DNA from: Candidatus Cloacimonadota bacterium
GTDB lineage: Bacteria; Cloacimonadota; Cloacimonadia; Cloacimonadales; TCS61
Reading direction: 5' to 3'
Length of the DNA: 15,358 nucleotides
Assembly: GCA_030592835.1 (NCBI GenBank)
Contig: JAUVIJ010000018.1
Span: forward strand, 1-15,358
Numbering within the stretch: position 1 is the stretch's first letter; each line of letters opens with the position of its first letter. Position numbers and translations under genes: made by a program. The notes beneath the pieces were generated by a model. The model made no database searches. It was not told the origin of the DNA and worked only from the letters and a program-made list of their open reading frames with translations. Shown here one piece after another: positions 7,228 through 14,430 of the stretch.

Positions 7228-8175
7228 ATGTTGATAGCTGTGTTCGGACTGTTAGTTGGATTTGTTTTCCTGGTAAAAGGAGCAGATTTCCTGCTCGATG
7301 GTGCTACATCCCTGGCAAAAAAGTTTTCAATCTCGGAAATAGCAATTGGACTTACAGTTGTTGCTTTCGGTACTTCATCACCGGAACTGGTCGTAAACAT
7401 TTTATCCAATTTGAAAGGTCATGATGAGCTCTGCTTCGGAAATGTTCTGGGCAGTAATATTTTCAATATCCTGGTGGTTCTCGGTATAGGAGGATTGATC
7501 TATCCCATATCGGTCCAGAAAAATACGGTAAAAAAAGAAATCCCATTCCTCCTTATTGGGACAGCATTTGTACTTCTACTGGCAAATAATTTTGGTTTCC
7601 GTGGTAATTATCTTTCAAGACTCGATGGATTATTGCTCATCTTTTCACTGTTGATATTTCTTTATTATGTCATTGGAATTTCTAAAAGCCAGGTTCCTGA
7701 TGAATATAATATTATTATATTTTCCAACTTCAAAACAGGTTTATACATTTTCCTTGGAATAATCGGTCTCTTCCTCGGAGGGGAGATGGTTGTACGTAAT
7801 GCTGTGAATCTTGCCAGAATGTTCAATGTAGGGGAGAAGTTGATTGCATTAACAATAGTTGCTCTGGGCACTTCTCTTCCGGAATTTGTAACTTCCATAA
7901 TTGCAATCACCAAAAAAAGATACGATCTTGCAATTGGTAATGTAATTGGATCCAACCTATTCAATCTTTTCATGGTACTGGGAATAACTTCCCTGATAAA
8001 TCCCGTCAAATTCAATACGGAACTTAATGTAGATTTCTATTTCCTGCTAATTGTTACCCTGATCTTTCTGATCACCATGTTCACCGGTAAAAAAAGAAAA
8101 CTGGATCGCTGGGAAGCCGTTATGTTCATTGTGATGTATGGATTTTATTTACTTTTTATCATTCACCGGAAATAG
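7228..8175 (+). CDS. Calcium/sodium antiporter of the CaCA family (YrbG-like)
   Basis: This 315-residue inner-membrane protein has the two inverted alpha repeats of cation/Ca2+ exchangers. The first is GLTVVAFGTSSPELV (41-55) followed by GNVLGSNIFN (71-80). The second is ALTIVALGTSLPEFV (207-221) followed by GNVIGSNLFN (237-246). The paired acidic residues E53 and E219 are the expected ion-binding positions. About ten hydrophobic segments are visible over the whole length. It probably exchanges Na+ or H+ for Ca2+. AAAGGA (7217-7222) lies five bases before the ATG and overlaps the stop of the previous gene. The tag gene starts one base after its stop. The neighbours give no hint of a special partner. 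Confidence 0.93.
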   Translation: MLIAVFGLLVGFVFLVKGADFLLDGATSLAKKFSISEIAIGLTVVAFGTSSPELVVNILSNLKGHDELCFGNVLGSNIFNILVVLGIGGLIYPISVQKNTVKKEIPFLLIGTAFVLLLANNFGFRGNYLSRLDGLLLIFSLLIFLYYVIGISKSQVPDEYNIIIFSNFKTGLYIFLGIIGLFLGGEMVVRNAVNLARMFNVGEKLIALTIVALGTSLPEFVTSIIAITKKRYDLAIGNVIGSNLFNLFMVLGITSLINPVKFNTELNVDFYFLLIVTLIFLITMFTGKKRKLDRWEAVMFIVMYGFYLLFIIHRK

Positions 8176-8176
8176 T

Positions 8177-8746
8177 ATGAATCGTTGTAATTGGTGTGTA
8201 AATGATCCTGAAATGATGGATTATCATGATACAGAATGGGGAGTACCTCTCAGGAATGACCGGAAATTATTTGAATTTCTTCTGCTTGATTCCTTTCAAG
8301 CCGGTTTGAGTTGGCTTACGATCCTGAGAAAACGAGAGAACTTCAGGTCTGCTTTTGATGATTTCGATCCTGAGAAAATCGCTGAATATGATCAAAGTAA
8401 AATCGATCGATTACTGGTTAATAAAGGGATTATTCGCAACAGGTTGAAAATACGAGCAGCAATAAATAATGCCGGGAAGTATCTGGAGATAAGATCTGAG
8501 TTCGGTAGTTTTTCTGATTTCATCTGGAGCTTTGTTAAGGGTAAAACCATTCACAATAGCTGGAAATCCATGAATGAAATACCTGTAAATTCGCCTGAAT
8601 CGGATTTGATGAGCAGCGAGCTGAAAAAAAGGGGATTTAAATTTACCGGTTCAACTATTTGTTATGCCTTTATGCAGGCTGCAGGTATGGTTAACGACCA
8701 TGTTGTTGATTGTTATCGTTACCAGGAATTGCGAAACAGGAAGTAA
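8177..8746 (+). CDS. tag: DNA-3-methyladenine glycosylase I
   Basis: Tag removes 3-methyladenine from alkylated DNA, starting base excision repair. The 189-residue protein aligns along its full length with the E. coli enzyme. The four zinc ligands C4, H17, H175 and C179 fall at the same residue numbers as in E. coli. YHDTEWGVP (16-24), QAGLSW (41-46) and KKRGFKF.G..ICY (150-163) are conserved. The start is ATG 8177, one base past the antiporter stop. An upstream in-frame ATG at 8138 would overlap that gene and displace C4, so it is rejected. Compared with E. coli, the residue at position 38 is Asp rather than the base-binding Glu, and position 13 is Met rather than Tyr. The fold is clear; the fine specificity may differ. 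Confidence 0.95.
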   Translation: MNRCNWCVNDPEMMDYHDTEWGVPLRNDRKLFEFLLLDSFQAGLSWLTILRKRENFRSAFDDFDPEKIAEYDQSKIDRLLVNKGIIRNRLKIRAAINNAGKYLEIRSEFGSFSDFIWSFVKGKTIHNSWKSMNEIPVNSPESDLMSSELKKRGFKFTGSTICYAFMQAAGMVNDHVVDCYRYQELRNRK

Positions 8747-8749
8747 CTT

Positions 8750-8927
8750 ATGAGTAAAACTCTGAAAAAAGAGGTTCTCAGTTTTTTTAAACCAGCTCAG
8801 ATGGTCTACTTGGGAAGATCCTGCTGATCCGGATTATGCATTATTAAAATTGTCATTAAAAGAATTTGAATATTTGGCTATAGGAGAGTTGAGGGCAAAG
8901 ACTTTTGTCTGGTCAGATGAAGATTAG
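8750..8927 (+). pseudogene. Small frameshifted gene, unknown function
   Basis: An ATG at 8750 has a good AGGAAG site (8738-8743) six bases upstream, in a spacer that contains the tag stop. The frame opens MSKTLKKEVLSFF and stops after 25 codons. Skipping one base within the T7 run at 8782-8788 moves reading into a frame that stays open to TAG at 8925-8927. The joined product would be about 58 residues, with LRWSTWEDPADPDY and a tail ending KTFVWSDED. It is hydrophilic, with no recognised domain. The good ribosome site and tight fit to both neighbours suggest a real gene, broken by a one-base insertion, a sequencing error, or read through by slippage. Its last four bases overlap the stop of the convergent glgA. 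Confidence 0.6.
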
Positions 8928-10486
8928 TCAGTTTTTCCCTTAATAAGTTTGTCATAAATATCCATATATTTTTCAGCCGTTTTCTTTAAGCTGAAATTTC
9001 TTTTGGATTCATTCATTATTCGTTTTATTTGTTCGACTTTTATTTCATCTGGCATTTCATAGAACTTCAGAGCTTCTCTGATCCCGTATTCCAAACCGGC
9101 TTTATCAGCGATCTCAAACAGAAAACCGTTACCTTTATCATTCTTTACATCCAATTGTTCAACTGTATCTTTTAATCCACCTGTAGCTCTGACAACTGGT
9201 AAGGTTCCAAAACGGGGTGCTTCCATTTGAGGTAATCCACAGGGTTCATAGCGTGACGGCATCAGAATAAAATCACTTCCTGCTTTACCGAGATTGCTGA
9301 GATCTTCGTCAAAGTGTTTAAAGGCGATATTTGCATTGGATATGGATATTTTTTCCAATAGCTTTTCATGTTTAATGTCACCATTAGCTACTATAGAAAA
9401 TTGAATATTGTACTTATTTACAAAATAAACAACATTTATTATCAAAAGTTCAGGTGATTTTTGGAAATATAATCTGTTAGGCCAGAAAAAAAGCGGAATA
9501 TCAGCTATTTGCGGCAATCCCATTTTTTTCTGGAACAATTTTTTATTTAAAGGTTTAATATCTTTCATCGTATGTTTATTGAAATTAATGATCCCGTCTA
9601 AAACCTTAGGATTAACGGTGTCATTGGGAGCGTTTAATATTCCCAGAGCTCTTCCCTGTTCACATTTCTGTTTGATCATCTCATAAATAGAACGAGGCAC
9701 TATTTTATCAAAGTGATTGTCTTTCAGTTCTTTTAGAAAAGTATGACTTACTGTATTGAAATAATCCGCTGCAAAAATAGCACTGGCAGTGAAATCCACT
9801 TTATTGTTGTCAAAATGCTGCTTCCAGTTGGTTTCAATATCAACAGGAAATTTCTCGAAATATAACCATTTAGCAAACTCCAGCGGTTTGATCCCTGAAA
9901 GTTCGATCTGCATTAAGGTTTGATTTTCGGTGAATACATTATGCAGAGTAAAAAGCGATTTGATCTTCTTAGCCCGGGCAGCGGCAGGGACCAGAGCCGT
10001 CATCCAATCATTACAGTGTACAATATCCGGTTGCAGCCAATCCAGTAGATTATTGATAATATATCTCTGGAAAACAAGAGCTCTGCGAATACTGGAATGA
10101 AGACTGTGTTCCTGGTAGGGGTCGTTAATATAGGAAAAAGCGCTGTCATTAACCAGATGAATACCCCTTCCGCTGAGTACTATGGCAAGTCTGTCAATCT
10201 GTTCGTTTGTTATTGCTGCAACCTTTTTTATCTTATTATCGTATTTAGGTAAAACTATATGCAGTTCATATTCTTTACTCTCATCCAGATATCGGATCAA
10301 GCTGGCAGAAATATCACCCAGACCACCACCTTTAGCTGCGACAAGATTGGCAGCATTTCCCATTCCTTCGGGTAATTCGGTTACTTCCGGGGTACATAAC
10401 AGGATTTTCGGTCTTGATTTCTTTATTGAACTTCTAAAGATTTTCTTTTTGTTTTCTCTGGCGAGTTTTTCTATTTCTTTTTCCAT
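8924..10486 (-). CDS. glgA: Glycogen synthase (GT5 family)
   Basis: This 520-residue enzyme is a GT5 glycogen/starch synthase, which extends alpha-1,4-glucan chains from ADP-glucose (or UDP-glucose) in the cytoplasm. Donor-site motif KGGGLGD is at 52-58 (usual KTGGLGD). HCNDW (157-161), TLHNVF (180-185), the R338/K343 pair in NRLYFQK and the E-x7-E motif YEPCGLPQME (413-422, E414 and E422) are all present. Two features differ from E. coli GlgA: a basic N-terminal extension of about 25 residues, and a longer loop (TELPEGMGN and following) before GGLGD. The ATG at 10486 is chosen because AAAGGTG sits seven bases upstream; an upstream in-frame TTG lies inside the preceding gene. It is 16 bases downstream of the flavin reductase-like gene, probably in one transcript. 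No glgB, glgC or glgP is present here. Confidence 0.9.
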   Translation of the reverse strand: MEKEIEKLARENKKKIFRSSIKKSRPKILLCTPEVTELPEGMGNAANLVAAKGGGLGDISASLIRYLDESKEYELHIVLPKYDNKIKKVAAITNEQIDRLAIVLSGRGIHLVNDSAFSYINDPYQEHSLHSSIRRALVFQRYIINNLLDWLQPDIVHCNDWMTALVPAAARAKKIKSLFTLHNVFTENQTLMQIELSGIKPLEFAKWLYFEKFPVDIETNWKQHFDNNKVDFTASAIFAADYFNTVSHTFLKELKDNHFDKIVPRSIYEMIKQKCEQGRALGILNAPNDTVNPKVLDGIINFNKHTMKDIKPLNKKLFQKKMGLPQIADIPLFFWPNRLYFQKSPELLIINVVYFVNKYNIQFSIVANGDIKHEKLLEKISISNANIAFKHFDEDLSNLGKAGSDFILMPSRYEPCGLPQMEAPRFGTLPVVRATGGLKDTVEQLDVKNDKGNGFLFEIADKAGLEYGIREALKFYEMPDEIKVEQIKRIMNESKRNFSLKKTAEKYMDIYDKLIKGKTD

Positions 10487-10493
10487 GATTTCA

Positions 10494-10500
10494 CACCTTT
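10494..10500 (-). promoter_or_regulatory. Ribosome binding site for glgA
   Basis: On the minus strand AAAGGTG lies seven bases before the ATG at 10486, supporting this start over the in-frame TTG at 10513, which lies inside the end of the preceding gene. Confidence 0.6.
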
Positions 10501-10502
10501 TT

Positions 10503-10985
10503 TTACAGTCCAAGATCTTTAAAGAGTAACATCTCTTTATCCTGATTCACCCAGGAATATTTCACTTCTCCGATATAAACGGTATGATCTCCACTTCTGA
10601 CTTGAGTAATAACCTTGCATTCGAAATTAGCAACAGCAGCTTTAAAAACAGGAAATCCTTTCAATCTTCCCGGTATCCAATCTTCTTCCGATCGGGACAA
10701 TTTATCGATATCTCTTCCGGATTCTGTTCCACTTATGACAACGGTATTCTTCATTTCCCGGGAAGGAAAACATAGATTAAAGTACCGTTTATTCTGTAAA
10801 CATTCGTAAGAATATCTGCTATGCCCGATTGAAATAGCAAACATCGGAGGTTTTATGGAAGTGCGCATAAACCACTCCAGAGTTATCAGGTTATATTTAT
10901 TCTGCTTATCCTGAACTACTGCAAGAGTTAATTTTGCGGGATTTTTTATGAATTTCAAAGCCAGGGAAAAATCTATTCTTTCCAT
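10503..10985 (-). CDS. Flavin reductase-like, FMN-binding split-barrel protein
   Basis: This 160-residue protein matches the flavin reductase-like (DIM6/NTAB) split-barrel family. Early strands contain NPAKLTLAVV (15-24). The flavin-binding region YNLITLEWFMRTSIKPPMF (31-49) replaces the usual N-x-x-T-x-S/A-x3-x-S-x-x-PP pattern. HSRYSYECL (55-63), RYFNLCFPS (67-75) and GDHTVYIGEV (132-141) follow the family order. Members bind FMN and may reduce flavin with NAD(P)H or act as partner oxidoreductases; the substrate here is unknown. The ATG at 10985 with AAGGAG eight bases upstream is preferred over a TTG at 11036. It precedes glgA by 16 bases, which suggests cotranscription but gives no evident functional link. 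Confidence 0.83.
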   Translation of the reverse strand: MERIDFSLALKFIKNPAKLTLAVVQDKQNKYNLITLEWFMRTSIKPPMFAISIGHSRYSYECLQNKRYFNLCFPSREMKNTVVISGTESGRDIDKLSRSEEDWIPGRLKGFPVFKAAVANFECKVITQVRSGDHTVYIGEVKYSWVNQDKEMLLFKDLGL

Positions 10986-10993
10986 ATTTAAAG

Positions 10994-10999
10994 CTCCTT
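10994..10999 (-). promoter_or_regulatory. Ribosome binding site for the flavin reductase-like gene
   Basis: On the minus strand AAGGAG lies eight bases before the ATG at 10985. It decides this start against the upstream TTG at 11036. Confidence 0.65.
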
Positions 11000-11008
11000 C
11001 GTAAATTG

Positions 11009-11036
11009 AAAAGCAGTAGCTTTTATTTATTGTCAA
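11009..11036 (-). promoter_or_regulatory. Possible promoter element and leader hairpin upstream of the flavin reductase-like gene
   Basis: On the minus strand a perfect TTGACA (plus positions 11031-11036) could be a -35 box, but no good -10 sits 16-18 bases on. Just after it, AAAAGC and GCTTTT (plus 11009-11014 and 11019-11024) form a 6-bp stem with a 4-base loop. The assignment is weak. Confidence 0.25.
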
Positions 11037-11061
11037 TCAATATTTCCTCTATAAAAATCTA

Positions 11062-11090
11062 TTGACTTGAGTTATGATATTTATACTTTG
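11062..11090 (+). promoter_or_regulatory. Candidate promoter of the substrate-binding protein gene
   Basis: TTGACT (11062-11067) and TATACT (11082-11087) resemble -35 and -10 boxes, but the 14-base spacer is short for sigma-70. TATACTTTG (11082-11090) also resembles, with one extra base, the TAnnTTTG -7 element of Bacteroidota promoters, whose -33 TTG would lie about 17-20 bases upstream as here. The position, about 30 bases before the start codon, is suitable. Confidence 0.35.
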
Positions 11091-11116
11091 CCAAGAATAA
11101 TAGTAAGGAGTAAATA

Positions 11117-12406
11117 ATGAAAAAATATACGATTCTGTTTGTAATTATTGTATTAATCATGCTCAGTGCATGTGGAAAAAAGGAAATAAAAACCGATTCA
11201 GGGACGGAAGTGATCTTCTGGCATGCAATGGGAGGGCCCTTAGGTGATGCATTACAGGAATTTGTCGATCAGTTCAATTCTACTCATTCTGATATTACTG
11301 TAAATGCCATCAACATGGGCAATTATACAGCCCTTTCTCAGAAACTGATGGCTTCAATCCAAACAGGCAATCAACCGAATCTAGCTCAGGCATACGAAGC
11401 CTGGACAGCGAATATGATCGATGGTGATGTGCTTGTCCCGGTACAGGATTACATCGATGCTGATCCGGATTTTACCGATGAGGATCTTGAAGATTTTTAT
11501 CCCGTATTCCTGTCTTGTAACACGATCGAGGATAAACTTTGGTCTTTCCCATTCAACAAGAGCGTGATGGTCATGTATTACAACAAGGATATCCTTTATC
11601 AGAACGGGATCGATCCGAGCAAACCACCCGTAACCTGGGATGAATTTCGTGATTATTGTCAGAAACTCACCCTCGATAGAGATGGCGATGGCAAAATAGA
11701 TCAATATGGCGCAGCTCTGAAAATAAGTGCCTGGAAATTTGAAAATCTGTTATTGCAGGCTGGTGGGAAAATCATGTCTGATGATAATACAGAGCCTCTT
11801 TTCAATGATGAAGCCGGAATACTCGCCCTGGAATTTCTTTCAAATATTCTCATTGTAGATAAAACGGGATACCTTTCACCCGGGTATGAAGGTCAAAACG
11901 ATTTTCTGGCAAGTAAAGTTGTGTTTTATGAAGATTCCAGTGTTTCCCTGGCTTATATGAATAGGACGGGTATTGATTTCAACCTGGGAGTTACAGCCAT
12001 ACCAATCAGAGATACACGTAAAAATCTGATCAGTGGTACCAATGTTGTAATTTTTAAATCTGAGGATAAAATGAAAGAAGCTGCTGCCTGGGAATTCATC
12101 AAATGGTTTACAGACACCGAACAGACTGCACACTGGTCCGAGTTGACATATTATATGCCTGTACGTAAGAGTGCTTTTCAGGAATCTTCCTTAAAAAAAC
12201 GTCTGAATAATAATCCTGAGATCAAAGCAGTTTACGATCAGTTGAATTATGCCACTTTCGAACCCCAGATCAGCGAATGGTTCGAGACCCGAAAATATTT
12301 GGAAGAGCAAGTCATAGAAAAAGTTGTAAGAGGTGTTTTGACCCCGCAGGAAGCACTGGATAATGCTGCCGATAAAATCAAAAAAATGATCGCTTCCCGA
12401 GAATAA
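11117..12406 (+). CDS. ABC transporter sugar-type substrate-binding lipoprotein (family 1)
   Basis: This 429-residue protein has a lipoprotein signal peptide with lipobox LSAC, lipidated at C19. The mature part has the layout of extracellular solute-binding family 1 proteins (UgpB/MalE-like): VIFWHAMGG (32-40), a LMASIQTGNQPNLAQ segment (77-91) and WSFPFNKSVMVMYYNKDIL (142-160). It also has DRDGDGKID (187-195), a calcium-loop-like D-x-D-x-D-G pattern seen in this family, and AAAWEFIKWFTD (322-333). It should capture a carbohydrate or glycerol-phosphate-type solute outside the inner membrane and pass it to an ABC permease. No permease or ATPase gene is adjacent; thrS follows 69 bases later. 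AAGGAG (11105-11110) is six bases before the ATG. The substrate cannot be assigned from the sequence. Confidence 0.9.
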   Translation: MKKYTILFVIIVLIMLSACGKKEIKTDSGTEVIFWHAMGGPLGDALQEFVDQFNSTHSDITVNAINMGNYTALSQKLMASIQTGNQPNLAQAYEAWTANMIDGDVLVPVQDYIDADPDFTDEDLEDFYPVFLSCNTIEDKLWSFPFNKSVMVMYYNKDILYQNGIDPSKPPVTWDEFRDYCQKLTLDRDGDGKIDQYGAALKISAWKFENLLLQAGGKIMSDDNTEPLFNDEAGILALEFLSNILIVDKTGYLSPGYEGQNDFLASKVVFYEDSSVSLAYMNRTGIDFNLGVTAIPIRDTRKNLISGTNVVIFKSEDKMKEAAAWEFIKWFTDTEQTAHWSELTYYMPVRKSAFQESSLKKRLNNNPEIKAVYDQLNYATFEPQISEWFETRKYLEEQVIEKVVRGVLTPQEALDNAADKIKKMIASRE

Positions 12407-12417
12407 ATATTTTATTT

Positions 12418-12454
12418 GGATATTAAGCCAGTATAGATAGATTTTCTTAAATCC
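12418..12454 (+). promoter_or_regulatory. Hairpin in the thrS leader
   Basis: GGATATTAAG (12418-12427) pairs with CTTAAATCC (12446-12454), giving nine pairs with one bulged A and an 18-base loop. It lies about 20 bases before the thrS start and just before the AGGAG ribosome site. It could be a leader structure controlling thrS, or a weak terminator of the preceding gene, though it has no T run after it. A T-box is not possible in so short a space. Confidence 0.3.
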
Positions 12455-12475
12455 ACAACCACGACAGGAGAAAGA

Positions 12476-14389
12476 ATGAACATAAAAATAAAATTTCCGG
12501 ATGATTCCGTAAAAAATTATCCGCAGAATATTACTCCTCTGGAAATTGCAGAGAGTATCAGTGAAGGATTAGCGCGTAACATCGTAACCGCGAAGGTTAA
12601 CAAAATGATAGTCGATCTGAATTATCGGATCGACAAAGATGCCAGGATTGAATTGATCAAATTCGACAGTGACCTCGGTAAAGAGGTTTACTGGCACAGT
12701 ACTGCTCATTTAATGGCTCAGGCAGTCAAAGAACTTTTCCCTGATGTCAAGGTAACTATCGGACCGTCTATAGAGAATGGCTTCTATTATGATTTCGATA
12801 AGGAAGTCCCATTTACCGATGAAGATATCATTCGGATCGAGAATAAAATGAAAGAACTCTCGAAACAGAAACTTAACTATAATCGTCAGGAAATCAGTAG
12901 AGAAAAAGCGATAGCCTATTTTTCCGATATTAATGAAGAATATAAAGTCGAGATTCTGCAGGATATACCTGAAGGTGAAACTATATCCATGTATACTCAG
13001 GGTGATTTTACCGATCTCTGCCGCGGACCCCACATTATCCATACTGGTAAGATCAAAGCGATCAAATTGCTTAAAACCTCAGGTGCTTACTGGCGGGGTG
13101 ACTCCAGAAATAAAATGCTGCAACGGATATATGGGATCAGCTTTCCCTCCAACAAGGAATTGAAGAAATATCTCAGTGATCTGGAAGAAGCCAAGAAAAG
13201 AGATCATCGTAAATTAGGTCGGGAACTTGATCTTTACTCCATCTCGGATGATATTGGTTCCGGGCTTGTACTCTGGCATCCTAATGGAGCTTTAATGAGA
13301 TCCATTATTGAGGATTACTGGAAGAAAAGACATTTCGCCGAAGGTTATCAGATAGTGAATAGTCCCCATATCGGTAAAGCTGAACTATGGGAGACCAGCG
13401 GTCATTTAGAGTTCTACGGCGAAAGTATGTACAACCCGATCGATGTCGAGGGTCAACTGTATTATCTGAAACCCATGAACTGTCCTTTTCATATTGCGAT
13501 CTATCAGTCGACTTTAAGGAGCTATCGAGATCTACCTATCCGCTATGCAGAGATGGGAACCGTATACCGATATGAACATTCGGGTGCTTTGCACGGATTG
13601 ATGAGAGTAAGAGGTTTTACTCAGGATGATGCACATATTATCTGCACTTCAGAGCAGTTAAATGCAGAGATAGAAAAGACTCTGCTGTTCTCTCTCGATA
13701 TCTTAAAAGCCTTTGGATTTAAAGACTTTCAGATCTATTTATCCACGATGCCAGATAAAGCTGTAGGTAAAAAAGAGGATTGGGATCAAGCTGCTGAATC
13801 TCTGAAAGTCGCACTTGAGAAAAACAATATTTCCTATGAGGTCGATGAAGGTGGGGGAGCTTTTTATGGTCCCAAGATAGATATAAAGATCAAGGATGCT
13901 TTAAATAGACTCTGGCAATGTTCCACTATTCAATTTGATTTTAATCTTCCGGAAAGATTCAAGATGGAGTACATAGGAACTGATAATCAACCTCATCGTC
14001 CTTTCATGGTTCATCGAGCTTTGCTTGGTTCTTTGGAAAGGTTCTTCGGAACCCTGATCGAATATCATTCCGGCAATTTTCCGCTCTGGTTGTGCCCGGT
14101 TCAGGTTCAGGTAATTCCGATTTCCGAACATTATGAAAAGTATGGAGAAAAAATCAAGGATCAACTCGTTGCACAGGAAATTAGAGCTGAAGTTGATCTC
14201 AAAAGCGAAAAAGTTGGTTACAAGATAAGAGAAGCCGAGTTAAAGAAAATCCCATATATGCTTATTGTCGGACAGAAGGAAGAGGAAAACGGATCGGTAT
14301 CGGTTCGAAAGCACCTGGAAGGAGATCTGGGAAACTTTTCCCTGAATGACTTTATAGCTAAGATCAAAAAAGAAATTGAACTGAAATGA
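12476..14389 (+). CDS. thrS: Threonyl-tRNA synthetase
   Basis: ThrRS charges tRNA-Thr and edits mischarged Ser-tRNA-Thr. The 637-residue protein is full length. It has an N-terminal TGS domain (1-62) and an editing domain with HSTAH (74-78) plus LCRGPH (181-186; C182 and H186). The class II catalytic core has motif 2 YRYEHSGALHGLMRVRGF (364-381) and motif 3 around PHRPFMVHRALLGSLERFFG (506-525). The anticodon-binding domain covers about 540-637. The active-site zinc ligands C336, H387 and H513 are intact. AGGAG precedes the ATG by a short spacer. It follows the substrate-binding protein by 69 bases and precedes kdsD by 41 bases, so thrS and kdsD may be cotranscribed. Nothing is missing or broken. 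Confidence 0.98.
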   Translation: MNIKIKFPDDSVKNYPQNITPLEIAESISEGLARNIVTAKVNKMIVDLNYRIDKDARIELIKFDSDLGKEVYWHSTAHLMAQAVKELFPDVKVTIGPSIENGFYYDFDKEVPFTDEDIIRIENKMKELSKQKLNYNRQEISREKAIAYFSDINEEYKVEILQDIPEGETISMYTQGDFTDLCRGPHIIHTGKIKAIKLLKTSGAYWRGDSRNKMLQRIYGISFPSNKELKKYLSDLEEAKKRDHRKLGRELDLYSISDDIGSGLVLWHPNGALMRSIIEDYWKKRHFAEGYQIVNSPHIGKAELWETSGHLEFYGESMYNPIDVEGQLYYLKPMNCPFHIAIYQSTLRSYRDLPIRYAEMGTVYRYEHSGALHGLMRVRGFTQDDAHIICTSEQLNAEIEKTLLFSLDILKAFGFKDFQIYLSTMPDKAVGKKEDWDQAAESLKVALEKNNISYEVDEGGGAFYGPKIDIKIKDALNRLWQCSTIQFDFNLPERFKMEYIGTDNQPHRPFMVHRALLGSLERFFGTLIEYHSGNFPLWLCPVQVQVIPISEHYEKYGEKIKDQLVAQEIRAEVDLKSEKVGYKIREAELKKIPYMLIVGQKEEENGSVSVRKHLEGDLGNFSLNDFIAKIKKEIELK

Positions 14390-14430
14390 GCGGTTGATGT
14401 TTTGGTGAAATGGAGACAGAGGAGATCTTC

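Noticed and set aside
187..8927. A novel defence or secretion system in the long plus-strand gene run
   Set aside because: Each gene fits a known housekeeping family and the order gives no coherent defence logic. The exported protein has a sorting domain, but no secretion machinery genes are present.
11876..12133. Minus-strand open frame within the substrate-binding protein gene
   Set aside because: It is an antisense shadow of a well-supported gene with no homology-like motifs or ribosome site.
12407..12475. T-box riboswitch before thrS
   Set aside because: The gap is only 69 bases, too short for a T-box leader, and no T-box consensus is seen.
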